A stretch of DNA of 64,000 nucleotides, taken from Thermohalobaculum sp038524325 (GTDB lineage Bacteria; Pseudomonadota; Alphaproteobacteria; Rhodobacterales; Rhodobacteraceae). The notes under the pieces were generated by a model. That model searched no databases. It had not been told where the DNA came from and was given only the letters and a program-made list of their open reading frames with translations. The stretch spans positions 1-64,000 of the forward strand of contig JBCBIS010000001.1 in the NCBI GenBank assembly GCA_038524325.1, written 5' to 3'. Position numbers and translations under genes: made by a program. Below, in pieces: positions 33,570-41,676 of the stretch (positions are counted from its first letter, which is position 1; each line of letters starts with the position of its first letter).

Positions 33570-34517
33570 TCAGCGCCCCCGCAGATAGTGGCGCGAGAGG
33601 TCGCGGTTGCCGCTCCAGATCCCGCTGTTCGGGCGCGTGGGTGCGGGAGGTGGCGGCATAAGGCGCGGCGCGGCCTCGACCGGGGCGGGTGGTGCCTCGA
33701 TATCGACGGTCACCTCGCCAATCGTCACCTCGACCTTCGGCGGCGGAGGGCTGGGCAAATCGGGCACGCGGATCGCTTCCTCAGCCCCGGGGCGGGGGGA
33801 AGGGGGGCGCAGCGGTTGAGATCCGGTCACAGGTCCCGGAGATGTGGTCAGCCCGCTGATCTGTTCCGGCGGCGATACGGGCCCTTCACTCGCGGGGTGG
33901 TCGATGGCTGGCTGAGGAGCAGCCTGCCAGTCCGGTTCCTTGCCGTGTTCAGATATGTTGGCGCGCGCAATTGCACGGTCGGGAGATGGCTCAGCCCGAT
34001 CCAGAGGCTGGCGGCTCTCAGGCCGGCTCTGGGGCTCCGCGGGTGTCGAAGGCTGAGTGGCCGGATCCGAAGGGCGCGGTTCCCTCGGAGATGTCGGCCT
34101 CAAGACTGGCTTCGGACGGTCTCGTTCCGGCGCGCTCACCGGTCGGGGCCGAGGCTCTGCGTGAGGCTTCGCCTGACCCTCAACCCTTGGCGTTGCGGTG
34201 GCGTCTCGACGGGTCTCCCCGATCGGGGCCTTCGCCGCAACAAAGCTCGATATGGGCCGGGTTGACGCGGTTTGGGCCCGGCCGTCGGCCATCGGGGCCG
34301 GAGGGGGTTGCGTTCGCTCCGGCGCGCCTTGCGCCGCCGTCGAGGCTGTCTGGGCCGGAATTTGCTGTGATGCGACGGATGGGGAGGGATCGCCCATGCC
34401 CATGCTCATGCCAGTGCCCGCCTCAGCCGCGTGGCGGATGCGCATCCGCTGCGTCATGATCCGGGGCCGCACCGGGCCATGGCCGGCGATCTGGCGGATG
34501 CGCGAGAGATAGCTCAT
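33570..34517 (-). CDS. Proline-rich, mostly disordered eCIS protein, unknown
   Basis: 315 residues from the ATG at 34517, which overlaps the upstream stop (ATGA). The region from about 45 to 245 is low complexity, rich in Pro, Ala, Arg, Ser and Glu, and probably unfolded. A short ordered stretch near the C-terminus (KVEVTIGEVTVDIEAPP) is followed by a Pro-rich linker and a tail (GNRDLSRHYLRGR). It has no transmembrane helix or signal. Possible roles are a short tape-measure, a cargo-loading or scaffold protein. No function assigned. Confidence 0.7.
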   Translation of the reverse strand: MSYLSRIRQIAGHGPVRPRIMTQRMRIRHAAEAGTGMSMGMGDPSPSVASQQIPAQTASTAAQGAPERTQPPPAPMADGRAQTASTRPISSFVAAKAPIGETRRDATATPRVEGQAKPHAEPRPRPVSAPERDRPKPVLRPTSPREPRPSDPATQPSTPAEPQSRPESRQPLDRAEPSPDRAIARANISEHGKEPDWQAAPQPAIDHPASEGPVSPPEQISGLTTSPGPVTGSQPLRPPSPRPGAEEAIRVPDLPSPPPPKVEVTIGEVTVDIEAPPAPVEAAPRLMPPPPAPTRPNSGIWSGNRDLSRHYLRGR

Positions 34518-35242
34518 GCCGCCCAAGCCTCTCGGATCCGGTCGAGATAATGCTGTCGCCGGGCGGGCGGCAAGGCGATGATCTCGGCCTCGGACCAGTG
34601 ATAGGCCATGGCGAGAACGTGGATCTCGTCCATCAGCGCCTGCGCCTCACCGGCGAGTTCCGCGACCAACCCGGGTTCCAGCGTATAGGGGTGCAAAATG
34701 GGGCCGCCACAGTCCGGACAGCGCGCTTCGAGGATCATGTCGCCCAGAGGATCGGCATTGGCCAGAGCCTCCTCGGCATCCGGCCGCCAATCGCCCGCGG
34801 GCGGGGCGCCATCGAGGAGATGGAGCAGAAGATCATCGCCCGCCGCGGCCAGATCCACCGGCGATGGCAGGCGGAGGGCGCCGCCACCCGGCAGCGGGGC
34901 CCGCACTTCTCGCCAATCCTGCGCCAAAGCCCAGAGATCGAGCGACAGATCCAGCCGGGCGCCGCACCCTTCGGCCGGGCAGGTCACCGTCACGTCCCGA
35001 GCCGGGCCATGGGTGGCCACCGCAATCGCCATCAGGCCCTGGCGGCGTTTGGCGTAGGTCCAGGTCTCGACCTCCGCCGCGCCTACCCCGTCGACACAGG
35101 CCACCAGCAGGCGGGTGATCGCTGCCTGCAGGGGCACGGCCAGATCGACGCCCAGATCGCTGCCCAAGCTGCCGAAGGCGCGGGCGGTCAGCCCCGCCTC
35201 GGCCGGGGCATCGGGGGCCGGGGACCAGAGGAGATGCGTCAC
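34514..35242 (-). CDS. Split-zinc-ribbon baseplate-like protein
   Basis: 242 residues from the GTG at 35242, chosen because GGAGG lies 8 nt upstream; the longer frame is inside the tube gene. Two cysteine pairs, TCPAEGC (88 and 93) and RCPDCGG (175 and 178), could make one split zinc site. The C-terminus (LMDEIHVLAMAYHWSEAEIIALPPARRQHYLDRIREA) resembles T4 gp26-like baseplate proteins or tail-assembly chaperones encoded just after the tube gene. Exact role uncertain. Confidence 0.72.
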   Translation of the reverse strand: MTHLLWSPAPDAPAEAGLTARAFGSLGSDLGVDLAVPLQAAITRLLVACVDGVGAAEVETWTYAKRRQGLMAIAVATHGPARDVTVTCPAEGCGARLDLSLDLWALAQDWREVRAPLPGGGALRLPSPVDLAAAGDDLLLHLLDGAPPAGDWRPDAEEALANADPLGDMILEARCPDCGGPILHPYTLEPGLVAELAGEAQALMDEIHVLAMAYHWSEAEIIALPPARRQHYLDRIREAWAA

Positions 35243-35256
35243 GGCGTGGCCTCCGC

Positions 35257-35760
35257 TCAGGCGCTCTCGTCCGGCTCGCCGACATCCGGGTCGCGCTGCC
35301 ACCATTCGATCTCGAGCGTCAGGTTCTCGATCAGCACCCCGTTCTGCCCGGCATCGAGATCCGACATCGCCTGGTACTTGGACGGCCATGCCTTGTAGAT
35401 CTTGTAGCTGAGCGCCACCTGGTTGCGCAGGTTCATGACGTTGACGATCATGTCCTTCTTGTAGTTGCGCAGGTCGGTGATCGAGCTTCCCTCCTGGCCG
35501 TGCACCTGGCTCGCCCACATCTCGAATTCGGGGTCATGGGTGACCCCGCGCTCCAGCGTGATCGAGTCGTATTTGGTGCGGCCCGGCGATTTGAACTCGA
35601 AGGTGTTGCCCCCGCCCGAGCGGTAATTGACCACCTCGGTCGTGCGGCTGAGCGCGCCCATTTTCGAGACCCCCAGGACCAGCCGATTGTCGACATAGAC
35701 CTGGAACTTGAAGTTCTTATAGGGGTCGAAGCGATGCGCGTTGACGTTGAATTGAGGCAT
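35257..35760 (-). CDS. eCIS inner tube protein (gp19-like)
   Basis: 167 residues from ATG 35760, preceded by AGGGAG. The pattern DPYKNFKFQVYVDNRLVLGVSKMGALSRTTEVVNYRSGG is split over residues 12-52; ITLERGVTHDPEFEMWA follows, as in phage-tail-tube (T4 gp19) and Afp1/5 proteins. Forms stacked hexameric rings inside the sheath. Only one gene of this classical tube type is present, plus the divergent tube-like adaptor at 29421. Confidence 0.93.
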   Translation of the reverse strand: MPQFNVNAHRFDPYKNFKFQVYVDNRLVLGVSKMGALSRTTEVVNYRSGGGNTFEFKSPGRTKYDSITLERGVTHDPEFEMWASQVHGQEGSSITDLRNYKKDMIVNVMNLRNQVALSYKIYKAWPSKYQAMSDLDAGQNGVLIENLTLEIEWWQRDPDVGEPDESA

Positions 35761-35771
35761 CTGGATCTCCC

Positions 35772-37658
35772 TCAGGTCTGGACGTCGCCGGTGATCTGGC
35801 GGAACCGGATCACGACGAATTCGGCGGGTTTGAGCGGTGCGAAGCCGACCTCGATATTGACGATCCCGGCGTCGATATCGTTCTGCGTGGTCGTCTCGCT
35901 GTCGCACTTGACGTAATAGGCCTCGCTGGGCGTTGCGCCCTGGAAGGCCCCCTGCTGGAAGAGCCCGTTCATGAAGGCCCCGACATTCAGCCGGATATTG
36001 GCCCAGAGCGGTTCGTCATTGGGCTCGAACACCACCCATTGGGTGCCGCGGAACAGGCTCTCCTGCAGCATCAGGGCGGTGCGGCGGACCGAGATGTACT
36101 GGTTTTCCGAGGCCAGTTGGTCGGCCCCTTCGGCGGTCCGTCCACCCCAGGCCACCGTGCCGATCACCGGGAAGGTCCGCAGCGCGTTTATGGCGAGCGG
36201 GTTGAGCACGCCGTTCTGGCCATCGTTCAGCGTCGCCTCCAACCGGCTGACGCCTTCGAGCGTGGTGTCGATGCCGGCGGGCGCCTTCCACACCCCACGG
36301 GTCGTGTCGGTTCGCGCCCAGACCCCGCCCATCGTGCCCGAGGCGCCAACCGCGCGCAGGCGGAAATCGTTGGTCGGGTCGGGGATCATCACGCGGGGGT
36401 AGTAGATCGCCGCATTGGCCGAGCGATAGCCTGCCGTCTCCAGCTCAGCCATCAGGTCGGTCATGTCCTGCAACGTGGTGATCCCCGCTGGCAGGTCGAT
36501 GACGACCATGGCGCGGCGATCCTCGGCATAGGAAATCGCTTGCGAGTAGACCGCATCCCGGTTGGCGGCGTTCAGGGCCGCGGCGCGGGGCACCATCAGG
36601 ATGTTGAACAGATCCACATTGTCGAGTGCGAACATGCCGGTCGGCGGCTCCAGGGCATTCGAGCCGATCAGGTCGCCCGCGCCCGGCTGGCCGCCATTGC
36701 CGCCGCCCCCCAGGGCGAATTGCGTGGCGCTCTCGGTTGCCGTGCCGGTGGCGATGTTCATCGTCGCCGCCGAGGGGTCGGCCGCGAAGACCACCGTGTC
36801 TGTCGGCGCATACCCCGCCCCGCTCTGCCCCGAGACCACGCGGAAGGCGCCGCGCTCCAGGAACACGCGCGCGCCGGAGAAGGCCGGGTTGCCCACGGCG
36901 GCGGCGCGGATGGCGGCCTCGAGCCGGGCGCGAAGCTGGCCGAGGCTGGTCACCGCCTGATCGGGCGCGGCGGTCGGCCAGGAGAGCGTCGCCGTCTCGG
37001 TCACCCCGCCGATGGTCACGTCGATGGTGGTGCCGCCGCCGATCGTGTCGAAATCGCCCTGGGTCAGCCCCGAGATATCGGTGCCCAGCGTCCCGCTGGC
37101 CGGTGGCAGGCCGGCGCCGGTGGCCTGGACCGTCACCATCTGCGATCCGTCATTGACGATGGTCTCGACAAAGCGTGCATCGGTGGCGGTCATCGAGAGG
37201 TCGAGGAAGGTCTCGCTCAGCAGCCCCTGCGCGTTCCCATCGGTCGAGGCGAAGCGGATGACCCGCATGTTGAACCGGCCCGCCGTGGCGGTGTTGTGGT
37301 CGATCTCGACCCGCAGCGTATCGCCCCAGAGGCCCGGATTGGCGGCGGTGACCGTGAGGTCTCCGATCGCGATGGCCGAGTTGCTGTCGGTGCCATCGGT
37401 GACGCGCACCACCCAGGCCTCGGTGCCGCCGTTCAGGAAGAATTGCGGGATCTGAAAACTCGACTCAGAGAGCGTGTCATAGCCCCCGAAAATCCGCTCG
37501 AAATCGCCGGTTCCAAAGATCCGGACCGGTTCGTTAACGGGCCCCTCGCGGAAGTAATCGACAAAGGCGCCGATACTGGTCGCGACCGAGCGGATCACCC
37601 GCCGCCCGCTGGGGATCTCCTCGATATAGACGCCGGGCGCGCCAAGTTGCTGTGGCAT
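35772..37658 (-). CDS. eCIS contractile sheath protein
   Basis: 628 residues, first gene of the operon. N-terminus GAPGVYIEEIPSGRRVIRSV with TSIGAFVDYFREGP is the classic sheath signature; the C-terminal sheath domain (SENQYISVRRTALMLQESLFRGTQWVVFEPNDEPLWANIRLNV in consecutive blocks) interlocks subunits. It is longer than most sheaths because of a beta-rich insertion at about 70-330. A strong AGGGAGGTGA ribosome site precedes the ATG and the sigma-54 promoter lies about 60-76 bp upstream. Only one sheath gene is seen, whereas Afp and PVC have three. Confidence 0.95.
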   Translation of the reverse strand: MPQQLGAPGVYIEEIPSGRRVIRSVATSIGAFVDYFREGPVNEPVRIFGTGDFERIFGGYDTLSESSFQIPQFFLNGGTEAWVVRVTDGTDSNSAIAIGDLTVTAANPGLWGDTLRVEIDHNTATAGRFNMRVIRFASTDGNAQGLLSETFLDLSMTATDARFVETIVNDGSQMVTVQATGAGLPPASGTLGTDISGLTQGDFDTIGGGTTIDVTIGGVTETATLSWPTAAPDQAVTSLGQLRARLEAAIRAAAVGNPAFSGARVFLERGAFRVVSGQSGAGYAPTDTVVFAADPSAATMNIATGTATESATQFALGGGGNGGQPGAGDLIGSNALEPPTGMFALDNVDLFNILMVPRAAALNAANRDAVYSQAISYAEDRRAMVVIDLPAGITTLQDMTDLMAELETAGYRSANAAIYYPRVMIPDPTNDFRLRAVGASGTMGGVWARTDTTRGVWKAPAGIDTTLEGVSRLEATLNDGQNGVLNPLAINALRTFPVIGTVAWGGRTAEGADQLASENQYISVRRTALMLQESLFRGTQWVVFEPNDEPLWANIRLNVGAFMNGLFQQGAFQGATPSEAYYVKCDSETTTQNDIDAGIVNIEVGFAPLKPAEFVVIRFRQITGDVQT

Positions 37659-37718
37659 CCCAAATCACCTCCCTGGTGCCTTGGGGCGCAAGGGCGCGCC
37701 CCGCCGTAGATAGGGCAC

Positions 37719-37734
37719 AGCAAGAGCTGTGCCA
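37719..37734 (-). promoter_or_regulatory. Sigma-54 (-24/-12) promoter of the eCIS operon
   Basis: On the minus strand the sequence TGGCACAGCTCTTGCT matches the consensus TGGCAC-N5-TTGC(A/T) at every specified position. The predicted start is near 37708, giving a 5' UTR of about 50 nt before the sheath ATG at 37658. An activator with an intact GAFTGA loop is encoded at the far end of the same cluster. Confidence 0.85.
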
Positions 37735-37802
37735 GACGCTCACAACCCGTCTAAGCCATTGATGATGTGTAATTTTCAGATTCTGCGCCTGACAGGCTGC
37801 CC

Positions 37803-37842
37803 GGGTTTGACCCACCCGCAGCGGGTCGCGGACGACCCACCC
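37803..37842. promoter_or_regulatory. Cluster of GGGT/ACCC inverted repeats, candidate activator (UAS) sites
   Basis: Three overlapping inverted repeats occur in 40 bp: GGGT-ttg-ACCC (803-813 of the 37000s), ACCCGC-a-GCGGGT (814-826) and GGGTC-gcggac-GACCC (823-838). They lie about 95-135 bp upstream of the predicted transcription start, the usual distance for sigma-54 activator sites. Binding by the 11423-12475 activator is inference. Confidence 0.55.
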
Positions 37843-38060
37843 AAAGCGGAGAGCATCGGAAGTCGCGAAGAAAATCGTGCTAATATTTCCGATTTCATCT
37901 GAATATAGTCTGCGGTATTTACTCCTATATTTTTCTATATTGAAAACACTCTCAAATCCACCCTTTTAAGGATGTTTATTTACGCTGTTTTTGAACTGGT
38001 TATTCAAGCAAGAAAAATAAAACGCTTTCAAATTCTTTGTGAGAGCAAACGGGGAAAACC

Positions 38061-41000
38061 ATGTCTTCATCACAGAAGAAGAGCAGTGCAGACCTCACCG
38101 AAACCCTCGAAACCGATGACGCGATCGCTCCGGGGGCCGATGAAAGCCAACTTGCCTCGTTGCACGCCGAGATCGCCGATTGGAACCAGGCGATCTGGGA
38201 GACATCGGTTGATGCCGAGACCGATGCGAACGGCGCGGTCTCTGACCCCGCCACGGGCCCCTGCCCCAAGACCGGCGATCCCATCTGCCTGTGTGTGACG
38301 CATGAGAACCACGAGGACGAGGACGCGCTCGACAACCTGCTGCTCGACACCGAGGAAGGCGTCCTGCCCATGTCGGACACGGACAGCGAAGTCGAGGGAG
38401 ACCTGCCCTCCGCCGCAGTCGATCCGGTCGATCCGGTCGATCCCGGCGAGGATGCCCCGGTCGAGGTTGCCGCCGCGGAGGACAGCGCCGAACATCTCCA
38501 CCAGCACGACGCGCAAGACAATATCGTGTCGCAGAGCGATAACGACGCGCCTCATCAGCACCACCACGAGGACGACGCGGATGGGGATGACGATCATGAC
38601 CATCATGGCCATGGCGATCACGACGAGATGGACGCCCATGAGCCCGGCGAAGATTTCGTCTATGACGACCCCCATGCGCCGCATCACGGCCATGGCGATG
38701 ACGCCCATGCGCATCACACCGGCCCGATCCAGGCGCTGGTCAGCGCCGAGGACGCCACCCATTTCGCGATTGCCGATGGCGATTGGTTCGACCCAGGCAT
38801 CTGGGCCAATGGCGAGGTGCCGGGCGACGATGCCCGCGTGATCGTGATCGAAGGGGTCGAGGTCACCTATGCGGGCGAGTCGGATGCGCGGTTGGCCACG
38901 GTGCGCGTCGACGGCGTGCTCGACTTCCCGGGCGACGAGACCTCCAGCATGACCGTCGACACGCTTGTCGTTAGCCGCGATGCCAGCCTGACCATCGGGC
39001 GCGAGGACGACCCGGCCTCGGCCAAGACCACGATCACCTTCGCCAATATCGATCAGCAGGACGACCCGAAGGCCATCGGCCTCGGCCTGTTGGCCGAACC
39101 CGGCGCGAAGGTCGCGATCCATGGCGAGGAAAAGACCGGGCGCGCCGTCACTGCAGGCAATCAGGAGGCCGGCGACGAGTTGCTCACCTTCAAGGGCGGC
39201 GTCCCGGAGGATTGGGAGGTCGGCGACACCCTGGTCCTGGCCGGGACGCAGCATAACTCCTGGGCGACGGTCAATATGAACAAGCGCTTCGAAGATGAAG
39301 TGCTGACCATTACCGAGATCACCGAGGACGGGGTCCGCTTTGTCAATCAGGACACCGGCGAGACCGGCCTGCGCTATGACCATGTCACGCCGCCGGGCTT
39401 CGATTTCGACATCCATGTCGCCAACCTGACCCGGTCGGTCACCTTCCAATCCGAAGATGGCGTCAATGCCAGCATCGAAGACCGCGGCCATATCATGGTC
39501 CATGACCATGACAGCACGGTCAAGAACGCCGCGATGATCGGGCTTGGCCGCACGGATAAATCGATCGAGCTGGATCCGCACCCGACCACGTTCGACATCA
39601 ATGGCGTCGAGACCTCGATCGATGGCGAGGGGACGAATGTTCCCGGCCGCTACGCGCTGCATGTCCACCGGGCCTTTGACAATGGCGATGATGGCGGTGC
39701 GGTCGACTTCTCGGGCAATGCGATCTGGGGCACCCCGGGCTGGGGCCTGGTGATCCATGGCAGCCGCGCCGAGGTGCATGACAACGTGGTCTTCGGCACA
39801 GTCGGCGCGGCCATCGTGACCGAGGACGGCGACGAGGAAGCCTATTTCACCGGCAACACGGTGATCCAGGTGGCCGGGCGCGAAGGCGTGCGCGACAGTC
39901 CGAACGACATCGTCTCGCTGATGACGAAGGAAGGGCTGCCGATCGACTATGGCTTCCACGGCAACGGGTTCTGGTTCGACACCGGATACTCGGTGCGCGA
40001 GGCGACGGACAATGTGGTCGCCTCGGCCGAACATGCGGGCATGTTCATCTATGGCCATAACGACAACGAGATTAACCGCTATGTCGATCCGGACAATGCT
40101 CCCGGGCATCTGCATAAATACATCCAGAACGGCGTGATCGACCCGCTGCGGGTGCCGACCGGAGTGATCGAGGGCAACCAGATCTACAATGCCGAATACG
40201 GCATGTTCCTGGCCGGGCTGCTGCGAGACGATCAATACAAGGGCGGCAATGCCTCGAAACATGGTGGCATGTCGCTGGAGCATAACGAGCGCAATGTCTT
40301 CGAGGATTTCGACATCTGGGGGGCGCGGAAATCCGGGGTGGTCACAGCCTATGCCCAGGGTTTCGAGTTCCGCGACATGACCATTGTCGGCGATCCCGAG
40401 AACCCGAATCTCGGCAGCTATTCCCGCGGCAAGGATTCAGGGATCCTGATCCACAAGGCGAACCACAACGTGATCATGGACGGCATCCATGTGGAAGGCT
40501 TCCATACCGGTTTGAATGTCGGCCAAGGTGGCAGCCAAGGCTATCACGATGTCGATCCGCTCGACACGTTCTCCTTCGCCAATCTGACCCTGCGCAACAA
40601 TGTCGAGAACTTCACCCCCAGCGCCGGACGCACCGGGCCGGTCCCGCGTGAGAACAACGTGCTGATCAACGAGAAGCCGTTCAATCCCTATGCCATCCTG
40701 ACCGGCACCCTGGATGTCGATATCGACCCCGACAATCTCGACCCCGTGGCACAGGCCGTCGCGACCAGGATCGACGACAAGGCCTGGCTGCTGGATGCGA
40801 GCGCCTCGTTCGACCCCGACTATCAGCAGGACGCCCAGCGCCAGAACCGCGAGGTTATCGAGAACTCGATCGCGTTCTACCAGTGGGACACGGATGGCGA
40901 CCTGGTCGCCGACGAATTTGGCCGCGACGTGGTGGTGTTCTTCGACGACGATTATGACGGCCCCCGCTATGTCAATCTGATCGTGACCGACGAACAAGGG

Positions 41001-41669
41001 GCGCGCGGCTTCACCTCGGTCGAGCTGGGCGTCGAGCCGGCCGAGAGCCGCAACGCCCTGGGAGATGGCGGCTTCGACATCGCGGACAATATCGAGAAAG
41101 GCGGCTCGGATATCCGCGATGCGCGCGAGGTGACGGGCTATCTCCACAAGGATTGGGGCGCCGGGCCCGAATTCAACGCGCCCCGTTGGGTGCAGGAGGA
41201 AGGCTATGCCCAGATTGCAGGCGCCTCGAAATTCGCCCAGATCCTGAACCAGCTGGTCATCAACCGCGCCGAACATCGCGGCGAGGGCAGCTTCAGCTTC
41301 GACGTGAAATACTTCGAAGCCGACGACCGGCCGAGCAGCCTGACCGTCAAGGTCTGGGGCATCAACGGCGCGCCCGAAATCGACAGCACCGTCAGCCGAA
41401 AGCCGAAGCCGATCTATAACCGCGAGGAGTTCGAGGCAAAGCTCCTGTACCGCGACAACGGCCTGCTCGATGATGGCCCGTTCGATTGGAAGACGATCAC
41501 CGCCGATATCGATTTCGGCGATGGCTACGAGTATCTCTATGTCGAGTTTACGGGCTCGCGGGTGGCCGCCCTCGCCGGAGACATCGTCGCCATCGACAAT
41601 GTCGAACTCAAGGCAACTGTCGACACGCCCGAATTCGACGAGCAGGAAGAAGAACTGCTGGTCAGCTGA
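38061..41669 (+). CDS. Giant G8-domain / parallel beta-helix protein with His/Asp-rich segment
   Basis: 1202 residues. Order: acidic N-terminus without Sec signal; His/Asp-rich tract at about 145-220; G8-like domain at about 240-370 (GDWFDPGIWANGEVPGDDARVIV opens it); right-handed beta-helix at about 430-870 with repeated N/D-turns; PKD-like part near 900-1010; C-terminal lectin-like beta domain ending EELLVS. G8 plus beta-helix is the architecture of CEMIP/TMEM2-type carbohydrate-active proteins and of bacterial surface proteins. Absence of a signal peptide and the acidic composition suggest type I secretion, though no RTX repeats are seen. Divergent from the eCIS sheath gene. Confidence 0.8.
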   Translation: MSSSQKKSSADLTETLETDDAIAPGADESQLASLHAEIADWNQAIWETSVDAETDANGAVSDPATGPCPKTGDPICLCVTHENHEDEDALDNLLLDTEEGVLPMSDTDSEVEGDLPSAAVDPVDPVDPGEDAPVEVAAAEDSAEHLHQHDAQDNIVSQSDNDAPHQHHHEDDADGDDDHDHHGHGDHDEMDAHEPGEDFVYDDPHAPHHGHGDDAHAHHTGPIQALVSAEDATHFAIADGDWFDPGIWANGEVPGDDARVIVIEGVEVTYAGESDARLATVRVDGVLDFPGDETSSMTVDTLVVSRDASLTIGREDDPASAKTTITFANIDQQDDPKAIGLGLLAEPGAKVAIHGEEKTGRAVTAGNQEAGDELLTFKGGVPEDWEVGDTLVLAGTQHNSWATVNMNKRFEDEVLTITEITEDGVRFVNQDTGETGLRYDHVTPPGFDFDIHVANLTRSVTFQSEDGVNASIEDRGHIMVHDHDSTVKNAAMIGLGRTDKSIELDPHPTTFDINGVETSIDGEGTNVPGRYALHVHRAFDNGDDGGAVDFSGNAIWGTPGWGLVIHGSRAEVHDNVVFGTVGAAIVTEDGDEEAYFTGNTVIQVAGREGVRDSPNDIVSLMTKEGLPIDYGFHGNGFWFDTGYSVREATDNVVASAEHAGMFIYGHNDNEINRYVDPDNAPGHLHKYIQNGVIDPLRVPTGVIEGNQIYNAEYGMFLAGLLRDDQYKGGNASKHGGMSLEHNERNVFEDFDIWGARKSGVVTAYAQGFEFRDMTIVGDPENPNLGSYSRGKDSGILIHKANHNVIMDGIHVEGFHTGLNVGQGGSQGYHDVDPLDTFSFANLTLRNNVENFTPSAGRTGPVPRENNVLINEKPFNPYAILTGTLDVDIDPDNLDPVAQAVATRIDDKAWLLDASASFDPDYQQDAQRQNREVIENSIAFYQWDTDGDLVADEFGRDVVVFFDDDYDGPRYVNLIVTDEQGARGFTSVELGVEPAESRNALGDGGFDIADNIEKGGSDIRDAREVTGYLHKDWGAGPEFNAPRWVQEEGYAQIAGASKFAQILNQLVINRAEHRGEGSFSFDVKYFEADDRPSSLTVKVWGINGAPEIDSTVSRKPKPIYNREEFEAKLLYRDNGLLDDGPFDWKTITADIDFGDGYEYLYVEFTGSRVAALAGDIVAIDNVELKATVDTPEFDEQEEELLVS

Positions 41670-41676
41670 GACCGCG

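Larger units (their letters stand above)
37659..38060. other. Divergent regulatory region between eCIS sheath and G8 protein genes
   Basis: 402 bp with no gene. The left part holds the sheath ribosome site, the -24/-12 promoter and GGGT/ACCC palindromes. The right part (about 37860-38050) is strikingly AT-rich against a high-GC genome and should contain the promoter of the gene at 38061 and possibly a DNA-bending protein site between activator sites and promoter. Confidence 0.75.

Noticed and set aside
12458..37658. Prophage
   Set aside because: No capsid, portal, terminase, lysis or integrase genes; presence of AAA+ ATPase, DUF4255 and DUF4157 genes identifies an eCIS instead. A T6SS was also rejected because no TssJLM membrane complex or ClpV is present.
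37989..38020. TTGAAC-N17-AAAAAT as sigma-70 promoter of the G8 gene
   Set aside because: The -10 is a poor match and the whole tract is AT-rich, so random matches are likely.
38070..40283. 737-codon minus-strand frame opposite the G8 protein gene
   Set aside because: Repetitive composition mirrors the codons of the real gene; no ribosome site, no domain.
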